A stretch of 45,580 nucleotides of DNA. Origin: CAZMHN01 sp964566145. Lineage in GTDB: Bacteria > Patescibacteriota > Patescibacteriia > Veblenbacterales > UBA10138. Shown here piece after piece: positions 23,068-31,916 of this stretch. Under the pieces are notes generated by a model. That model saw only the letters and a program-made list of their open reading frames with translations. It was not told where the DNA came from and ran no database searches. The position numbers and the translations under genes are program-made. Numbering within the stretch: position 1 is the first letter of the stretch; each line of letters begins with the position of its first letter. Location of the stretch: assembly GCA_964566145.1 (NCBI GenBank), contig CAZMHN010000004.1, positions 1 to 45,580 on the forward strand, given 5' to 3'.

Positions 23068-24258
23068 ATGAAGGCGTCCGGTAATAATAACGAACTACTG
23101 TCCCGCGCCGTAACCGACGTGGTCCCCAGGGAGCTGGCTGAGGCCAAACTGGCTTCGAAAAAGAAGCTCCGGGTGTACTTTGGCATAGACCCGACCGGTT
23201 CCAGGTTGCATCTGGGGCATGCCGTTCCTTTGCGGAAGCTCAGGGCGTTCCAGGAGGCCGGACACGAAGTGGTGCTGGTCATAGGGAGTTTTACCGCCAT
23301 GATCGGCGACCCTTCGGGGCGCGACCAACAGCGCGAGCCGCTGACTGAGGCGCAGGTGAAGAAGAATTTTGCCACCTACAAAAAACAAGCTAAGCTCGTG
23401 CTTGACCTGGACAAGGTCAAGGTGAGGTTCAACCACGAGTGGCTGGCGAAGCTTACGTTCAGGGATGTGGTCGAGTTGTCGGCCAAGTTCACCGCCCAAC
23501 AGCTCCTGGAGCGAGACATGTTCAAGGAGCGGCAGAAGAAGGGCCAGCCCATAGGCCTTCATGAGCTCATGTATCCGCTCATGGTCGGGTACGACTCGGT
23601 GGTGCTGGATGTTGATTGTGAGGTGGGCGGCAATGACCAGCTCTTCAACATGTTGTGCGGGCGGGCGCTCCAGCAGGCGTACGGCAAGCGTGACAAGTTC
23701 GTGGTCACTACCAGGCTTTTGGAAGGTACGGACGGCCGAAAAATGAGCAAGACGTACGACAACGCGATCTATTTGGAAGACAAGCCGGACGACATGTACG
23801 GCAAGCTCATGTCCATAAAGGACGAGCTTATCATTCCGTACCTTGAGGCATGCACGGATGTATCAGCAGGCGAGATGCAAGCCGTGGCGGCAGACATGAA
23901 GCGCGGTGATAACCCTAAACTGCACAAGGCACGCCTGGCGCGGGAGATAGTGGCGCTCTATCACGGCGCTAAGGCCGCGGCTCAAGCCGAGCGTGAGTTC
24001 GAGCGTGTGCATCGGGAGGGCAACCTGCCCACCACCATGCCGGCCATGCTTATACCTGAAGGGGTGCGAAGCATGGCGATTGTAGACGTGGTTGTGTACC
24101 TCAAGCTGGCACCCTCGAAGAGCGAGGCCAGGCGGCTTGTGACCCAGGGAGGGGTGAGGGTGGGCGGCCAGACGGTGCGCGAGTGGAACGCGGACGTGCC
24201 GCTTCGCCCCGGCCTCACTGTTCAGGTCGGCTCGCGCCGGTTTGCCAAATTCGTTTAG
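23068..24258 (+). CDS. tyrS: Tyrosyl-tRNA synthetase
   Basis: 396 aa class I synthetase charging tRNA-Tyr. The N-terminal Rossmann domain has the HIGH-type motif HLGH within FGIDPTGSRLHLGHAVPLRKL, the substrate pocket has EVGGNDQLFNM, and the KMSKS loop reads KMSKT (GRKMSKTYDN). A C-terminal S4 RNA-binding domain (SKSEARRLVTQGGVRVGGQTV) follows. Overall the sequence resembles the TyrS2/TyrZ type. The start at 23068 is the first ATG giving the normal N-terminus. Confidence 0.95.
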   Translation: MKASGNNNELLSRAVTDVVPRELAEAKLASKKKLRVYFGIDPTGSRLHLGHAVPLRKLRAFQEAGHEVVLVIGSFTAMIGDPSGRDQQREPLTEAQVKKNFATYKKQAKLVLDLDKVKVRFNHEWLAKLTFRDVVELSAKFTAQQLLERDMFKERQKKGQPIGLHELMYPLMVGYDSVVLDVDCEVGGNDQLFNMLCGRALQQAYGKRDKFVVTTRLLEGTDGRKMSKTYDNAIYLEDKPDDMYGKLMSIKDELIIPYLEACTDVSAGEMQAVAADMKRGDNPKLHKARLAREIVALYHGAKAAAQAEREFERVHREGNLPTTMPAMLIPEGVRSMAIVDVVVYLKLAPSKSEARRLVTQGGVRVGGQTVREWNADVPLRPGLTVQVGSRRFAKFV

Positions 24259-24761
24259 AGCCGTGGCGCATGTCCCAGTCCGGCCAAGGCCACCGCTAGC
24301 GCGTCGGCGGCGTCGTCGGGTTTGGGCGCCTCTTTCAGCTTGAATATGAGGCAGAGCATTTTCTGCACCTGCCGCTTGTCCGCGTTGCCCTGGCCCGTAG
24401 CCGCCAGTTTTACCGCCTGCGGCGACAGCTCCACTACTTGCATATTGGCGCGCGTTAGCTGGGCCATGACCACCCCTCTGGCCTCGGCCACCTGCAGGGC
24501 GGTTTTTACGTTTACGGAGAAATACAGCTGTTCCACCGCGGCCACGGAGGGGCGGTGACGGACGAGCACACGTTCGAGCGAATCCGTAAGTTGTACCAGC
24601 CTCCGGCCTTGGTCTGTGCCCCCGGTCTCTATGCATCCGACCTCGATGAGCTTGGGGGCTACAAGGGTACCTGTGACCACGGCGTAGCCCATGCGCCCAA
24701 GCCCCGGGTCTATGCCTAGCACTATCCGCCTAGGCTTCGTTGTCGTAGAAGTCCGTGACAT
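24255..24761 (-). CDS. ruvC: Crossover junction endodeoxyribonuclease RuvC
   Basis: 168 aa Holliday-junction resolvase with RNase H-like fold. VLGIDPGLGRMGYAVV holds the first catalytic Asp, AVEQLYFSVN the Glu, and DDAADALAVAL the last Asp pair; the loop LSPQAVKLAATGQGNADKRQVQKM is typical. I start it at the ATG at 24761 (14 residues before LGIDPG). It overlaps the yebC 3' end by 32 nt, the classical yebC-ruvC pairing. ruvA and ruvB are not here. Stop overlaps the convergent tyrS by 4 nt. Confidence 0.95.
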   Translation of the reverse strand: MSRTSTTTKPRRIVLGIDPGLGRMGYAVVTGTLVAPKLIEVGCIETGGTDQGRRLVQLTDSLERVLVRHRPSVAAVEQLYFSVNVKTALQVAEARGVVMAQLTRANMQVVELSPQAVKLAATGQGNADKRQVQKMLCLIFKLKEAPKPDDAADALAVALAGLGHAPRL

Positions 24762-25440
24762 CTTCGTCCTCGTCCAGGGCCTCCCGGAGGGCTGTGAGCT
24801 GGGCCGCAGAACCAGCGTCCGCCTGAGTGCTGGTTTTAGCCATGGGCTCGATGGCTGTATAGGACGGCTCAAGCGAAGCCTCGGCGAGCTTGGCCTTCAA
24901 GGCCTCGAACGCTTCCGGCGCGCACCGCACCTCGAGCTCGTCCCCCCCTTCAATTATGTCCTCGGCCCCCGCGTCTATAAGCATGAGTTCCGCCTCGTCG
25001 CGGTTAGCTGGCGAAGGAAACTGGAGCACGCCTTTAGTCTCGAACATCCAGGCCACACTTCCGACCTCAGCCAGACGCCCGCCGTGTTTTTCCAAAATGT
25101 GCCGCACGCTTGAGCTGGTGCGGTTGCGGTTATCGGTCAGGGCGTCTATGAGAAAGGCTACACCGCCCGGACCGTAGGCTTCGTACCTGACCTCCGACAG
25201 CGCCGCGCCCTCCGTGCCGCCCGCGCCCTTTTGGATGGCGCGTTCGATGTTGTCTTTGGGCATGCTCATGGAGCGGGCGCGATCCACGGCCAGCCTGAGC
25301 TTTGGGTTCATGCCGATATCGGCCCCGTCGCGCGCCGCCACGGAGATGGCTTTGGCCAGCTTGGTGAAGAGCTGGCTGCGCTTGGCGTCAGCCACGCCCT
25401 TCTGGCGTTTTATAGTTGACCACTTCGAATGTCCGGACAT
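24730..25440 (-). CDS. yebC: YebC/PmpR family translation/transcription factor
   Basis: 236 aa. Starts with the family hallmark MSGHSKWSTIKRQKGVADAKR, then FTKLAKAISVAARDG, PKDNIERAIQKGAGG, YEAYGPGGVAFLIDALTDNRNRT and HGGRLAEVGSVAWMF. Recent work ties the family to relief of ribosome stalling; older annotation is transcriptional regulator. The C-terminus is extended with an acidic DEDEDVTDFYDNE tail. The in-frame GTG at 25449 was rejected in favour of the conserved Met. First gene of the yebC-ruvC operon. Confidence 0.95.
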   Translation of the reverse strand: MSGHSKWSTIKRQKGVADAKRSQLFTKLAKAISVAARDGADIGMNPKLRLAVDRARSMSMPKDNIERAIQKGAGGTEGAALSEVRYEAYGPGGVAFLIDALTDNRNRTSSSVRHILEKHGGRLAEVGSVAWMFETKGVLQFPSPANRDEAELMLIDAGAEDIIEGGDELEVRCAPEAFEALKAKLAEASLEPSYTAIEPMAKTSTQADAGSAAQLTALREALDEDEDVTDFYDNEA

Positions 25441-25508
25441 AGCGACCACACTGTAGCAAAGGCGGCCCGTATTGTCGACGCTCTGTCACAGCATGGAAGC
25501 GCCGCTTC

Positions 25509-25517
25509 TGGTATACT
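25509..25517 (+). promoter_or_regulatory. Extended -10 promoter, near-leaderless
   Basis: TGG plus TATACT (25512-25517), ending 9 nt before the ATG at 25527; the expected leader is only about 3 nt. No clear -35. Confidence 0.5.
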
Positions 25518-25526
25518 TTGAGGCGT

Positions 25527-26600
25527 ATGCCAGAATCGAACTTGCCGCCATTCCTAGACACGGCCGAGGCGTTGAAATTCGACCGTGCCGGCCTGTCGGT
25601 ACGCATCAAGGAGCTCCCCATGCAGCTTGAACGGGCCGCCCGCGAGTTCGCCAAACTCAAGTTGCCGGAGACGCTGGCCGGGGCCGAGCGGGTGGTATTT
25701 TGCGGCATGGGCGGGAGCGGCATCGGCGCCGCCGTGGCGTGCGATCTGCCGCCCGAATGGGTGCGGAAGCCGCTGTTTGTCATGGACGGCTACGAATTGC
25801 CTTCGTTTGTTGACGAGCGCACCTTGGTCGTGCCCGTTAGTTACTCAGGCGATACCGAAGAGGTGCTGTCGTGTTTCAGGCAGGCTCTGGACAGGAACGC
25901 CCCGGTTGTGGCGGTGGCCGGCGGAGGGGCTTTGGCCGAGGAGGCGGCCCGGGCCGGCATCCCGGTGTACCGGTTTGATTATCAGTCCCAGCCCAGGGAT
26001 GCTTTCGGGTTTCTGTTCTCTCCGCTGGTGGCCATTTTGGAGCGCGCCGGCGTCATCACCCAAGCGCAGGCCGATCTTAGCCCTGCCATGAAGGCGGTTG
26101 AGGCGGCGACAGGGGGGTATGCGCCGGAGGTGTCTACATCCGCGAACCGCGCCAAACAGTTGGCCTATCGTCTGTTCGACCGCGTGCCTTTCATGGTGGG
26201 CGGGAAGGTAATGTCCGGCGTGGCCAGGCGGTGGAAGAATCAGATCAACGAGCACGCCAAGTCCATGGCTTGGTTCGATACTTTGCCGGAGGCTAACCAC
26301 AACACCGTGGAAGGATTCCGTTGGCCGTCCCGCACAAAGGACGATGCTCTGGTTCTCATGCTGTGGTCGGGCTTTGAGCATGAACGCGTACAACTCAGGC
26401 AGAAGCTGTTGGTTCAGAATTTCAAGGACGAGCACATTGAGATTGAAGAAGTGATGGCGCAGGGGGACGACTTGTGGAGCCAGAAGCTTTCCGCTCTCAC
26501 GCTGGGAGATTGGACGAGTTATTACCTGGCTCTTTTGTACCGCACCGACCCCGAGGACATCCCGGTCATCAAGAAGCTCAAGGGCAAGCTGGCCGCGTAG
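25527..26600 (+). CDS. Bifunctional phosphoglucose/phosphomannose isomerase
   Basis: 357 aa SIS-domain sugar-phosphate isomerase interconverting glucose-6-P, fructose-6-P and mannose-6-P. Domain 1 has VVFCGMGGSGIGAAVACDL and VVPVSYSGDTEEVLSCF (SIS phosphate-binding Ser/Thr). Domain 2 includes the LPEANHNTVEGFRWP stretch, matching the catalytic His-containing E.NHN segment of archaeal-type bifunctional enzymes. The start at the ATG 25527 is preferred over TTG 25518. It heads the plus-strand glycan cluster; mannose-6-P would supply the mannosyl donors used by the genes that follow (inference). Confidence 0.88.
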   Translation: MPESNLPPFLDTAEALKFDRAGLSVRIKELPMQLERAAREFAKLKLPETLAGAERVVFCGMGGSGIGAAVACDLPPEWVRKPLFVMDGYELPSFVDERTLVVPVSYSGDTEEVLSCFRQALDRNAPVVAVAGGGALAEEAARAGIPVYRFDYQSQPRDAFGFLFSPLVAILERAGVITQAQADLSPAMKAVEAATGGYAPEVSTSANRAKQLAYRLFDRVPFMVGGKVMSGVARRWKNQINEHAKSMAWFDTLPEANHNTVEGFRWPSRTKDDALVLMLWSGFEHERVQLRQKLLVQNFKDEHIEIEEVMAQGDDLWSQKLSALTLGDWTSYYLALLYRTDPEDIPVIKKLKGKLAA

Positions 26601-26604
26601 GGGT

Positions 26605-28173
26605 ATGCGCGTATTCTCGCGAGCCCTGGCCGCTCACCCATGGTTAGGCTGGCTGGCCGCATTCGTAGCGGCCGTGGCCGTGTTCGTATACGTGCAACCG
26701 GCGTCAATGTTCGCGGACCCTGACACGTTCTATCATGCGCGTCTGACGCAGATGCTCCGCGACCAGGGATTGGTCACAGATTTCCCCTGGACGACCGCGT
26801 CATTGTATCGCGAGGTGTTCATCGACCATCACCTGGGCTACCATCTCCTGGCACTTCCCATTATGAGCCTGTGGGACGACCCGCTCGTAGGCATGCGCTT
26901 CGCTACCGTCTTATTTGCCGTCCTGTCCGTCATGGCGGTGATATTCCTGTTGAGACGCTGGCAATGCCCGTGGTGGGGCGCGGGACTGCTCTTGTTGCTG
27001 ACTACCGCTCCCTTCGTATTCCGCCTGTCTCTGGTCAAGGCGCCGTCGCTGGCCATTGGCGTGGCGGTCATCGCGTATTGGCTGGTTGCTGAGCGGCGCC
27101 TGGGGTGGCTGTTCATCTACGCCTGGTTTTGGGCATGGTTTTACAGCTCGTGGCCGCTACTCGTGGTTATGGCAGGAGCGGTCGTCCTGGCCGGGGCATT
27201 CAGGCGGCGGCAAGGCGCGGCGGCCGTGGTGCGCCGGGTGTTCGGCCAGGACAATCTCAAGCTTGCGGCGGTCGTCGTCGGTGGCATCGCTTGCGGGCTG
27301 GTCGTGAACCCGTACTTCCCCGAGAATCTGGCGTACCTCAGTCAGCTTCTGAGCATGGCGTTGACGCCTTACCACAAGTTCATAGGCATCGGGGGAGAAT
27401 GGTATCCGTACCACCCCGCCGACCTGCCCGCGTATTTGGCTTATCCCATATTGGCCTGGCTGGTCAGTACGGTTGCGGCTGTATTCACTTTGAGACAACA
27501 GACTGATCTGTCCCGGGCCAGCTGGCTTTTAGCGGTCTTCTTCTTCGCTTATACGTTCCGGGCCAGGCGTCAGGCGGAGTACCTGACGCCATGGCTGGTT
27601 CTGTCGTCCGGACTCATGTTGCGCGACGCGGGCGCCGGGCGCTTGGCTGTGACCCAGCTCTGGAAGAGATTCCAGGACTGGGTGCCGCAGTGGATGAGGC
27701 GCAAGGCGGTGGCGGGCGTAATTTTGGGCTATATCGTAATTGTCGTGCCGTGGGGTTTGGCGCATGGCGTAATGAGCGTCAAGCGAGGACTGGATTACGG
27801 CTTCTCTCGCGGCACTCTGGCTGGGACGGCTGGCTGGCTGGAGCAACACAGTCAGTCCGGCGACATCGTGTTCCAGAGCGATTGGGGAACGTTCCCCATG
27901 CTGTGGTATCACAACCGGGAGAACCTATATCTCACTGGTTTGGATCAAACTTTCATGTATGAGTACGACCGTGAGCTGTATCGGGCTTGGAAGAGCCTGA
28001 CCGGAGGGGAGCGGCGGGATGTGTCTAGTGTGGCGCGGGATCAGTTCGGCGCCCGTTACTTGCTTGTGGAGAAGCGTACGCCGGCCATGCTGGTGTGGGC
28101 GAACCGCGATCGGGGGCTGTTTAAGGTGTACGAGGACATAGAGGCGATCGTGTATGAGGTTTCCGCTCAGTAG
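26605..28173 (+). CDS. Multi-span GT-C glycosyltransferase, STT3/AglB-like
   Basis: 522 aa with about 11-12 hydrophobic spans and a soluble C-terminal part. The first external loop has FADPDTFYHARLTQML, resembling the DxD-type metal loop of STT3/PglB/AglB oligosaccharyltransferases. After the last TM (GVILGYIVIVVPWGLAHG) the exported tail has SDWGTFPMLWYHNRENLYLTGLDQ, resembling the WWDYG region in position though not identical. I infer a lipid-linked-sugar-dependent transferase, possibly protein glycosylation. 4 nt after the isomerase, overlapping the next gene by 20 nt. Confidence 0.65.
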   Translation: MRVFSRALAAHPWLGWLAAFVAAVAVFVYVQPASMFADPDTFYHARLTQMLRDQGLVTDFPWTTASLYREVFIDHHLGYHLLALPIMSLWDDPLVGMRFATVLFAVLSVMAVIFLLRRWQCPWWGAGLLLLLTTAPFVFRLSLVKAPSLAIGVAVIAYWLVAERRLGWLFIYAWFWAWFYSSWPLLVVMAGAVVLAGAFRRRQGAAAVVRRVFGQDNLKLAAVVVGGIACGLVVNPYFPENLAYLSQLLSMALTPYHKFIGIGGEWYPYHPADLPAYLAYPILAWLVSTVAAVFTLRQQTDLSRASWLLAVFFFAYTFRARRQAEYLTPWLVLSSGLMLRDAGAGRLAVTQLWKRFQDWVPQWMRRKAVAGVILGYIVIVVPWGLAHGVMSVKRGLDYGFSRGTLAGTAGWLEQHSQSGDIVFQSDWGTFPMLWYHNRENLYLTGLDQTFMYEYDRELYRAWKSLTGGERRDVSSVARDQFGARYLLVEKRTPAMLVWANRDRGLFKVYEDIEAIVYEVSAQ

Positions 28174-29395
28174 CGTTGCGGCATCTTCATGGGTGCGCTC
28201 GCACGGCACCGCAGTGATGCTGGCGGCGGTCGGGGTGGGGTTGGCCTGGGGAATGAATTTGGCCACCGTGACGTTCGAAACAGAGCAGTATGTGTATCAG
28301 GCGCACGGATTCCTGCACGGCAGCTCTTTTTTCATCGAACTGCCGCCTTCCGCTAGGGATGTTAGCCATCAAGGTGCGGCGGCCTATTGGCCGCTGGCGC
28401 CCCTGCCGGCAGTGCTCCTGGTGCCGCTGGTGGCGCTGTTCGGCATCATGCCCTGGCAGACCATGGTGAACTTCGCGCTCGTGCCGTTCGCACTGTTTCT
28501 GGCGTACAAGTTGGGCCGCCGCACCGACTACGCCGCGGGCGATGCGCTGTGGCTGAGCTTGGCTTTTGTTTTCGCCTCGGTCTATGTGGGAGTAACTTTA
28601 CGGGGTGCGTCATGGCAGTTCGGGTCGGCCGTAGGCGGGCTGTTGGCGCTGGGTGCGGCGTGTGAGCATCTTGGCCGCCGGAGGCCGTGGCTTACGGGAC
28701 TAATGGCCGCCGGCGCGTTCTTGGCGCGTCCGACCGCCGGCCTGGCTACGCTCATATTTCTGGTTCTGGCTGAATGGTGGAGCGGGGTCCCGATTCCGGA
28801 AAAGCGCAGGCGGCTGGCCGTTGTCGCGGTTCCCGTGGTTGTAGCCGGAATTTTATGGGGAGGGCTGAATTTTCTACGCACCGGCCGGGTTACGGACAGC
28901 GGTTATTTGAGCGCCGACATTAATCGGAACATCGCCGACCTCAGGGAGCGGTACGGACTCTTCTCTCTGGCAAACATTCCGACCAACCTGTATTATTACT
29001 TTTTGTCCGGGCCGTTGCCGCTCAAGGATCCCATTACCCTGCATCTGGCGCCGCCTTATATCGTGGGGAATTTCAGCATGAGCTTTTTCCTGCTCTCGCC
29101 CATTTTCCTGTGGGCGTTTGCGGTGCGGCGCCCTTCGGCCGACGTGCGCGCGGCCGCCTGGGCCGCCGGGGTCACCGTAGCAGTGCTGTTGAGCTATTAT
29201 TCCGTGAACGTACACGAAGTCGGCCCCAGGTACCTTATCGACGTTCTGCCTTTTCTGTTTCTCATGTTGCTGTGGAGGTTTCGCGGCCGGCCGCTGCCAA
29301 CCTGGGCTAAGGGCGTGATCGGCGCCAGCATGCTGCTCAACCTGTACCTGTCGTACACTCTCTTGGCTGTGGGCGTTCGCATCATTCCCATCTGA
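28154..29395 (+). CDS. Multi-span membrane protein, GT-C-like paralogue 1
   Basis: 413 aa, about 9-10 TM helices, no signal peptide. It shares a layout with the genes at 29425 and the C-terminal half of 31917: ETEQYVYQAHGFLHG near the N-terminus, YWPLAPLPAVLLVPLVALFG, an ARPTAGLA turn, TNLYYYFL ... HLAPPY ... SFFLLSPIFLW, and GPRYLIDVLPFLFLMLL at the end. No Pfam-level family was recognised with certainty; the topology and short acidic first loop suggest a GT-C mannosyltransferase-like fold. Overlaps the STT3-like gene by 20 nt. Confidence 0.65.
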   Translation: MRFPLSSVAASSWVRSHGTAVMLAAVGVGLAWGMNLATVTFETEQYVYQAHGFLHGSSFFIELPPSARDVSHQGAAAYWPLAPLPAVLLVPLVALFGIMPWQTMVNFALVPFALFLAYKLGRRTDYAAGDALWLSLAFVFASVYVGVTLRGASWQFGSAVGGLLALGAACEHLGRRRPWLTGLMAAGAFLARPTAGLATLIFLVLAEWWSGVPIPEKRRRLAVVAVPVVVAGILWGGLNFLRTGRVTDSGYLSADINRNIADLRERYGLFSLANIPTNLYYYFLSGPLPLKDPITLHLAPPYIVGNFSMSFFLLSPIFLWAFAVRRPSADVRAAAWAAGVTVAVLLSYYSVNVHEVGPRYLIDVLPFLFLMLLWRFRGRPLPTWAKGVIGASMLLNLYLSYTLLAVGVRIIPI

Positions 29396-29424
29396 GCGGG
29401 CCGAGCCAGAAGTAACGCTTCGTC

Positions 29425-30642
29425 ATGAGCGCTTCCTTAAATGCAACAAGCCGCGATAGTATTTGGCCGGCCGCCAGCCTGCTGATGTTTTTTGTGCTGG
29501 CGGCGGCGTACCTGTGCGCTCATTACCAGTCGGTCCAGTATTATGTCTATCAAGCGGACGCGTTCTGTCGCGGACAGTTGCATTACGCTTACACGCAAGC
29601 CGACCTCAGGGATACCGCGACCATCGGCGGCAGGCACTATCTGCCGCTGGGACCGCTCCCTGCAGTCGTTCTCATGCCCCTGGTGGCGCTGTTCGGCATC
29701 CTGCCGTTTCAGAGCTACCTCATGGGTATCCTGACCGCCCTGGTTGCTTATTTTGCTTACAGGCTTGCCCGGCGTTTCGCGCTGGCCCCGGCCGCGGCGC
29801 TTTGGCTCGCGGCGGCATTCACGTTCGGCTCGGTGTATGCCGGTGTGGCCTACATACCATTCGCCGGCCAGTTCGCTGCCGCGGCCGCCACCGTGCTGGG
29901 CCTGGCCGCGCTCGGGGAATACATGGGCCGGAGGCGCTTCTGGCTCATAGGAATGCTTCTGGCCGGGGTGCTTGCCAGCCGTCCCGTGGGAGTGGTTTTG
30001 GGGCTATTCGTAGTTTTGGATGCGTTGTGGGGAATAAAGGAATCAGCCGCGCCCGCGCGCAGTCAGCTACAGAAGCTGTGGCCGCTCGCCGTCCCGGTGG
30101 TCTTTGTCGCCGGCGCGCTCATGTACATGAATTACGTGCGCTTTGGCAGTGCGTGGGACTTTGGGTATGCCCACGTTGATTTCGGAATCATCACGCACCG
30201 TTCCGAACTGTCGGAGTACGGACTGTTCTCCTGGAAAGTGGTGCCGAGCAACCTGTATCATTATTTTCTGGCGTTGCCCGAGCCTGTGACCGCGCCGGGT
30301 AGCTTGCATTTGGTCCCGCCCTATCTCAGGAGCGGGGAAAGTTTGGGATTCTTTTTTGTGTCGCCGATATTCTTGTGGCTGTTTGCATCCAAGCTGGCGT
30401 CGCGGCGCGAGCGGCTCGCTCTCGCGGCCGCAGGGTGCGGCCTGGCCGTGCTTTTGGGATATTTTGCCGTCAATGTCTATGAGCTCGGGCCGCGGTACCT
30501 TGTTGACGTGTTGCCGCTTTTGTATTTCCTCCTCTGTTCCTATTTCGTCCGGCAGCCGCTAGAATTCAGGCATCGTCTGGTGATTGCCGTGAGTCTCTTG
30601 GCGAACCTGTATTTCACCCTGGGTTTCAGCAAGTTTGTCTAA
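29425..30642 (+). CDS. Multi-span membrane protein, GT-C-like paralogue 2
   Basis: 405 aa, about 9-10 TM helices, paralogous to the preceding gene: VQYYVYQADAFCRG, HYLPLGPLPAVVLMPLVALFG, ASRPVGVV, SNLYHYFLALPEPV, LHLVPPYL, GFFFVSPIFLWLF and ELGPRYLVDVLPLLYFLL all align in the same order. The recurring GPRYLxDVLP motif is likely at the membrane surface. Tandem duplication with 29-nt spacing. Function is unknown but presumably in making or translocating an envelope glycan. Confidence 0.65.
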   Translation: MSASLNATSRDSIWPAASLLMFFVLAAAYLCAHYQSVQYYVYQADAFCRGQLHYAYTQADLRDTATIGGRHYLPLGPLPAVVLMPLVALFGILPFQSYLMGILTALVAYFAYRLARRFALAPAAALWLAAAFTFGSVYAGVAYIPFAGQFAAAAATVLGLAALGEYMGRRRFWLIGMLLAGVLASRPVGVVLGLFVVLDALWGIKESAAPARSQLQKLWPLAVPVVFVAGALMYMNYVRFGSAWDFGYAHVDFGIITHRSELSEYGLFSWKVVPSNLYHYFLALPEPVTAPGSLHLVPPYLRSGESLGFFFVSPIFLWLFASKLASRRERLALAAAGCGLAVLLGYFAVNVYELGPRYLVDVLPLLYFLLCSYFVRQPLEFRHRLVIAVSLLANLYFTLGFSKFV

Positions 30643-30647
30643 CCACT

Positions 30648-31910
30648 ATGGCGCCGGCTGTCAGCGTACTCGTGCCGTACCTAAACGAGCGGTCCACCAT
30701 TGTGACCGTGCTTCGTCGTGTGGCCGGGTTGTCCGTGGGCGGCGGGCCGGTTCAGGTCATTGCCGTGGATGATGGATCAAGAGATGATTCAGCGGGAGAG
30801 GTGGAGCGAGTTTCCTCCGAGCTTGGCATTATTACGGCCGCTCACGAACGCAACCGCGGCAAGGGCGCGGCCATACGTACGGCCCTGCCGTACGCCACGG
30901 GCGAGTTCGTGGTCATTCAGGACGCTGACCTGGAGTATGATCCCCAAGAGATAGCCAATCTGTACGCAGTTGCGCTCAGTACGGGAGCTGAGGCGGTTTA
31001 TGGCTCCCGCATTCTCGGCCACAACAAGCCGTACTCTTCCGTTTATTATCTGGGCGGCTGGGTGCTTACTCATCTGGCGAATTGGCTGTACGGATTGCGG
31101 CTGACCGATGCCTATACTTGTTACAAGCTTGTGCGTACGGACGTTTTGCATTCTCTGGATCTGGTCTCGGATCGTTTTGAGATCGAGGCCGAAATAACCG
31201 CCAAGCTGGCCCGCGTCGGCATTGAACCTGAGGAAGTGGCCATTCAGTACCGGCCGCGCACCAAACAAGAAGGCAAGAAGATAGGCTTTGCTGATGCCTT
31301 GCGTGGATTAGCGTGCCTTATGCGGTGGCGGTTTTGGTCGCTTCGGGAGAAACGCTACGGATGGCTGGATAAGCTGGTCCGGTATGCGCGGGTGCGGGAG
31401 GCCGCGCGGCACATTCCGACGGCCGCACGCGTGTTGGATGTGGGGTGCGGCACGGTGTGCTACCTGCACCGGTTCTTGCGCAGGCGCAGGGTGCCGCATG
31501 AGTATGAAGGCGTGGACCGCCGGCCTGCGGAAGCCCCCGGCACAAAAGTGACAACGTGCGATTTCAAACACAGCGTCCTGCCTCATGCCGACGGCGCGTT
31601 CGACGTCGTGACCATGTTGGCCGTCATTGAACACATTCCCGATCCCTTAGCGCTCACTCGGGAGATAATCCGCGTGCTAAGGCCGGGTGGCAAGCTGATA
31701 ATTACCACCCCCGCGCCACGGGCCAGGCCGGTGCTGGAAGCGCTCGCCGGGCTCGGGCTTATCAATCACGATGAAATAGATGAACACGAACGCTATTTTA
31801 CCCCCGTGTCGCTCAGAGAGCTTGTCGCCAGCGCCGGATTCCACCCCGGTCGCATGGCCGTGTACCGGTTCGAGTTTGGGTGTAACCTTTTGGTGGTCGC
31901 GGTAAAGTAG
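30648..31910 (+). CDS. Glycosyltransferase 2 fused to SAM-dependent methyltransferase
   Basis: 420 aa, two-domain protein. Residues 1-about 235: GT2 family like dolichol-phosphate sugar synthases (VSVLVPYLNERSTI, VIAVDDGSRDDS, NRGKGAAIRTAL, IQDADLEYDP with the DxD-type motif, TDAYTCYKLVRTDVL). Residues about 260-420: class I methyltransferase (ARVLDVGCGTVCYLHRF, FDVVTMLAVIEHIPDP, RVLRPGGKLIITTP). A single chain could both transfer and methylate a sugar, or process its lipid carrier. It is 5 nt after the previous gene and 6 nt before the next, so clearly operonic. Confidence 0.85.
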   Translation: MAPAVSVLVPYLNERSTIVTVLRRVAGLSVGGGPVQVIAVDDGSRDDSAGEVERVSSELGIITAAHERNRGKGAAIRTALPYATGEFVVIQDADLEYDPQEIANLYAVALSTGAEAVYGSRILGHNKPYSSVYYLGGWVLTHLANWLYGLRLTDAYTCYKLVRTDVLHSLDLVSDRFEIEAEITAKLARVGIEPEEVAIQYRPRTKQEGKKIGFADALRGLACLMRWRFWSLREKRYGWLDKLVRYARVREAARHIPTAARVLDVGCGTVCYLHRFLRRRRVPHEYEGVDRRPAEAPGTKVTTCDFKHSVLPHADGAFDVVTMLAVIEHIPDPLALTREIIRVLRPGGKLIITTPAPRARPVLEALAGLGLINHDEIDEHERYFTPVSLRELVASAGFHPGRMAVYRFEFGCNLLVVAVK

Positions 31911-31916
31911 TCGCCC

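Noticed and set aside
22755..23375. 206-aa minus ORF over tyrS/PBP start
   Set aside because: Overlaps two firmly identified genes and is low-complexity Arg/Ser/Ala text.
24762..24872. Longer RuvC start
   Set aside because: Adds 37 residues that are the antisense-frame reading of yebC; RuvC normally starts just before LGIDPG.
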